A stretch of DNA of 64,000 bases from Theocolax elegans (taxonomy: Eukaryota > Arthropoda > Insecta > Hymenoptera > Cerocephalidae), in the NCBI GenBank assembly GCA_026168455.1, contig CM047428.1:4814443-4878442 (forward strand), given 5' to 3'. Position numbers and translations under genes: made by a program. The notes under the pieces were generated by a model. It was not told the origin of the DNA. It ran no database searches and saw nothing but the letters and a program-made list of their open reading frames with translations. Below, in pieces: positions 61,465 to 64,000 of the stretch; position 1 is the first letter of the stretch; the number at the start of each line of letters is the position of its first letter.

Positions 61465-62454
61465 TGTTGTTTTTTATACTTACGTTAACTTAAATATAAG
61501 GAAAAAGGATAGAGTGAATAAATGGTTAATTAATACAAAGACAAATAAGAAAAAAACACAATTATTCGCGGCAAACAAAATATCCTTGCTTTGGCGTAAA
61601 AACCCTCACGAAGTTGAGGGAAAAGCCAAAACAAGGGAATAATTTATTCAAAAGAAAATATAATATACATTTAAATAATATAATTATCGAAAGCGCACGA
61701 AAGATAACAAAGAATGACGCGATATACAAACGCAACGCTACAATAATCGCTTACCTGGGCTCAAGATAGCCCGCGCTTTCTCGCTTCGCAAGACTCGAGC
61801 ACCGCACCGCTGGGAAGTTGCTGAGTCGCACGCAATTCACTGCCGCAGCTTCTCGCCGAAATAGTCCTGGCAAGCCGGGCCCGGGGAACGCCAACTGGTC
61901 CGCGACCGGCACCGTGCGCGCCCCGACGTCTCGAGGAACCTGACGCAGCGGCGCAGGGCAACACAGGGAGTTGCCGCTAAGACGTTCGCCCTGGACGATC
62001 ACGAAAATCCAGTGCCAATCGTCCCAACAATCCTGACGGCCTCGAGGCACACAACCACACACAAACACACGCACACCCCGAACGCTCGCAGCCACACCGA
62101 TCCGCGGAATCCGATCGCGCCCAAAAATTGCCCGAAAATCCGCTCGCGAACCCCTTAATAAGCACACGCCTGATTCCCTACGCGAGAAAAACGAAAACCC
62201 GGCGAAACAACGCGCAGAGACAAACGGAAATCCAAAAAGGCACACTTGAGAAGACACCTAATGCACGAGCACTTCGGCCGTCTAATCAAGAATGCTCGAG
62301 TGAGCGCGCGTCCGCGAGCCCTTCGCGCGCGAAACCCCCCGCCCCGAGACGCCCATGAACGAGTTCGGCAACGTCGCGATGACAAATATTGCCCGGCGCG
62401 AGATTCGACGTTAACGAATGCGCGTGGTTTACGCGGTTAAAATAAACGCAAACA
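61465..62454 (-). mobile_element. Putative 3' LTR of a BEL/Pao retrotransposon
   Basis: On the minus strand a purine-rich tract (GAAGGCGGGCGGGA, 62469-62456) lies just before TGTTTGCG at 62454, the expected PPT/LTR join, 43 bases after the pol stop codon. The upstream two thirds (62450-61740) is very GC-rich and CpG-rich, unlike the rest of the window. An AATAAA follows at 61648-61643, with a stable hairpin seven bases after it. The far end is placed at the TGT at 61465 (ACA on minus), which is uncertain because the 5' LTR is outside the window. Confidence 0.5.
61584..61636 (-). other. Stable hairpin after the LTR poly(A) signal
   Basis: Three nested stems (CCTTG/CAAGG, TTTGGC/GCCAAA, CCCTCA/TGAGGG) give 17 base pairs around a six-base loop, with one mismatch and one asymmetric A-rich internal loop. 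On the element strand it starts seven bases after AATAAA, so it would sit at or near the RNA 3' end. Confidence 0.55.
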
Positions 62455-62496
62455 TCCCGCCCGCCTTCGTCTAACTGACGAACAAACTGCTAAATT

Positions 62497-64000
62497 TTAG
62501 ACCTGCGATTTCTTGGAGCTTTCCTCTGTATACAAAGGGCAAAGACGCGAAATATGTCTACGAAGAGAAGTCATAGCGGTTTTAACCGTTACTACTCGCA
62601 CTAGACCGTCTGGACCTGGATGGACCTCAACAATTCGCCCTAATGGCCACTTAGAAGGAGGGTAGCGATCATCCTTCACCAAAACGAGCCTACCTACACA
62701 AAAATTCTCCTTTGGATCTCTCCACTTCTCACGCTGCTGCAAATGGAGGAGGTACTCCGATGACCAACGTTTCCAAAACTGATTTCGAATACGCTGCAAC
62801 AATTGAAAACGACTTAATCTACTAAGCGGTACATCCATTGGCTCAGCATCTGGAAGCAAGGCAGAAGCACTTCCGTTCAGAAAATGAAAAGGCGTCAGCG
62901 CGTGCAAATCGTCAATATCTTCGGTTAATGCCCCTAATGGTCGCGAGTTAAGGCAGGCTTCGATTTCAACAAGCACAGTACATAATTCCTCGAACGTAAG
63001 GGTGTGTTCACCTACTACTCGCTTTAAGTGATGCTTGACGGACTTCACACCAGCTTCCCATAACCCACCGTAATGTGGAGCGCTCGGAGGAATAAACACC
63101 CAAGAAGTACCGTCATTCGCAAGAATCGAAGCTACCTCACCGTGGAATTTTGAAGCTCGTTGGAACATAGCCTTCAGCTCGTTATCAGCTCCATGAAAGT
63201 TCGTCGCGTTGTCGCTGTACAGCTTTTGACACACACCTCGCCTACCGACAAACCGACGATACGCACCAATAAAAGAAGCTGTAGTCAGGTCACTCACGAG
63301 CTCGAGGTGAATTGCACGAGTGGAAAAACAAACAAAAACTACAATATATCCCTTGTAGGACTTGTGTCCGCGACCCTTTGTTGTTCTAACCTGAACAGGA
63401 CCCGCATAATCTAATCCGGAGATAGCAAACGGTCTACTTATCGATACTCGATCGGCTGGAAGATCTCCCATCAGTTGCTGCGCGGACTGTGGCTTGACTC
63501 GTTGGCATGTTACGCACTTATGAATCATTGATTTAACCAACCGTTTCCTGCCTAAAATCCAAACCTGCTGCATTACAACGCTAGAAGTCAATGTAGGTCC
63601 TCCATGCAAGCAAAGTCGATGTGCCGAACGTACAAATAATAAACTAAGCGCTGAGTTATATGCTAGAATCGGCGGATGTTTGCTGTTGAAAGGAAGTGTG
63701 GAATGCGCGAGTCGACCACCTACACGTAAAATACCATCTGCACCCAGTATAGGGTTTAACTTACACAGGCGACTATTTTTTGGCAAAGATTTTCCGGCAT
63801 TCAACGCTTCTATTTCAACAGCAAAGCTAGATTTTTGCGATAATCGAATGACGACGTTATGAGCCTCGTTTAACTCTGACGATGTGAGAAAAGAAGGAAG
63901 CGCCTCCAGATCCGCTTTACGTTTACGCAGCTTGAGAAGTGGACGCCTGCAAAGAGCTACGACGCGAATTAAACGCGTTAACGTCGAGAAACGAGTTAAA
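62497..64000 (-). CDS. BEL/Pao retrotransposon pol, C-terminal part with integrase
   Basis: The frame is open from the window edge (codons from 63999) to a stop at 62497, so about 500 codons are visible and the 5' part lies outside. The first 60 or so codons (SELNEAHNVVIRLSQ, KSLPKNSRL, GILRVGGRL) are typical of the region upstream of BEL integrase. A zinc-binding HHCC pattern follows (H near 63620 and 63605, C-x2-C near 63515). The integrase core then shows the acidic triad at D (63411, LDYAGPV), D (63213, SDNATNF) and E (63057, GGLWEAGVKS). The C-terminal domain (DUF5641) has FWKRWSSEYL and KWPLGRI. There are no internal stops or frameshifts, in contrast to the Helitron, suggesting a young copy. 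Gag, protease, RT and RNase H should lie beyond 64000. Confidence 0.93.
   Translation of the reverse strand, partial: LTRFSTLTRLIRVVALCRRPLLKLRKRKADLEALPSFLTSSELNEAHNVVIRLSQKSSFAVEIEALNAGKSLPKNSRLCKLNPILGADGILRVGGRLAHSTLPFNSKHPPILAYNSALSLLFVRSAHRLCLHGGPTLTSSVVMQQVWILGRKRLVKSMIHKCVTCQRVKPQSAQQLMGDLPADRVSISRPFAISGLDYAGPVQVRTTKGRGHKSYKGYIVVFVCFSTRAIHLELVSDLTTASFIGAYRRFVGRRGVCQKLYSDNATNFHGADNELKAMFQRASKFHGEVASILANDGTSWVFIPPSAPHYGGLWEAGVKSVKHHLKRVVGEHTLTFEELCTVLVEIEACLNSRPLGALTEDIDDLHALTPFHFLNGSASALLPDAEPMDVPLSRLSRFQLLQRIRNQFWKRWSSEYLLHLQQREKWRDPKENFCVGRLVLVKDDRYPPSKWPLGRIVEVHPGPDGLVRVVTVKTAMTSLRRHISRLCPLYTEESSKKSQV

Noticed and set aside
61751..62257. 168-codon open frame on minus inside the GC-rich LTR
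   Set aside because: High GC removes stop codons in all frames here, and several overlapping frames on both strands are equally open. The translation is Arg/Gly/Cys-rich with no domain, and its position within the LTR explains it.

Overview
The window looks like insect nuclear DNA, most likely hymenopteran. It is strongly AT-rich, full of (AT)n, (CA)n and (GA)n microsatellites, poor in genes and rich in transposons. Spliced coding segments have eukaryotic GT/AG junctions. The BEL/Pao retrotransposon, the Helitron and the 5S-derived SINE fit an arthropod genome. The species call is inference only; no rRNA, tRNA or diagnostic host gene fixes it. Nothing bacterial (operons, RBS, CRISPR) is present.

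Layout. 1-5.9 kb: AT-rich DNA with no gene I can support. 5.9-14.6 kb: a large Helitron. It has an N-terminal region with a thrice-repeated motif, a Rep (HUH) nuclease and a Pif1-like helicase, all in several frames because of single-base breaks. These are followed by two divergently transcribed, intron-containing, RPA70-like single-strand-binding genes. A textbook Helitron 3' end (GC hairpin, 9 nt, CTAG, then T) lies at 14586-14613. 14.6-33.6 kb: non-coding DNA with several terminal-inverted-repeat elements and one SINE on the minus strand. The SINE has a tRNA-like plus 5S-like head, a poly(A) tail and a perfect 19-bp target duplication. 33.6-41.4 kb: two adjacent tandem duplications (units of about 1.5 and 2.0 kb). 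The second contains a filled/empty TTAA insertion site that documents movement of a small TTAA-flanked element. 41.4-61.4 kb: mostly non-coding DNA with more TTAA elements and MITEs, a perfect ecdysone-response-type palindrome, one convincing host exon (49938-50126, plus strand) and a promoter-like CpG-rich block near 55.4 kb. 61.5-64 kb: the 3' end of a BEL/Pao LTR retrotransposon on the minus strand (integrase part of pol plus a GC-rich 3' LTR), continuing beyond the window.

How the parts relate. In the Helitron, Rep would nick and transfer single strands, the helicase would unwind, and the RPA-like proteins would be expected to coat the displaced strand, so the four coding regions make a coherent rolling-circle module. 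At least six small non-autonomous TTAA elements share ends and probably depend on a piggyBac-like transposase encoded elsewhere; none is visible here. The host exon shows that part of the window is intron of a plus-strand gene whose other exons I could not locate.

Most reading-frame breaks in the Helitron, and many differences between the duplicated copies, are one-base indels, often in homopolymers. Consensus errors in the assembly are therefore a live alternative to genuine decay.
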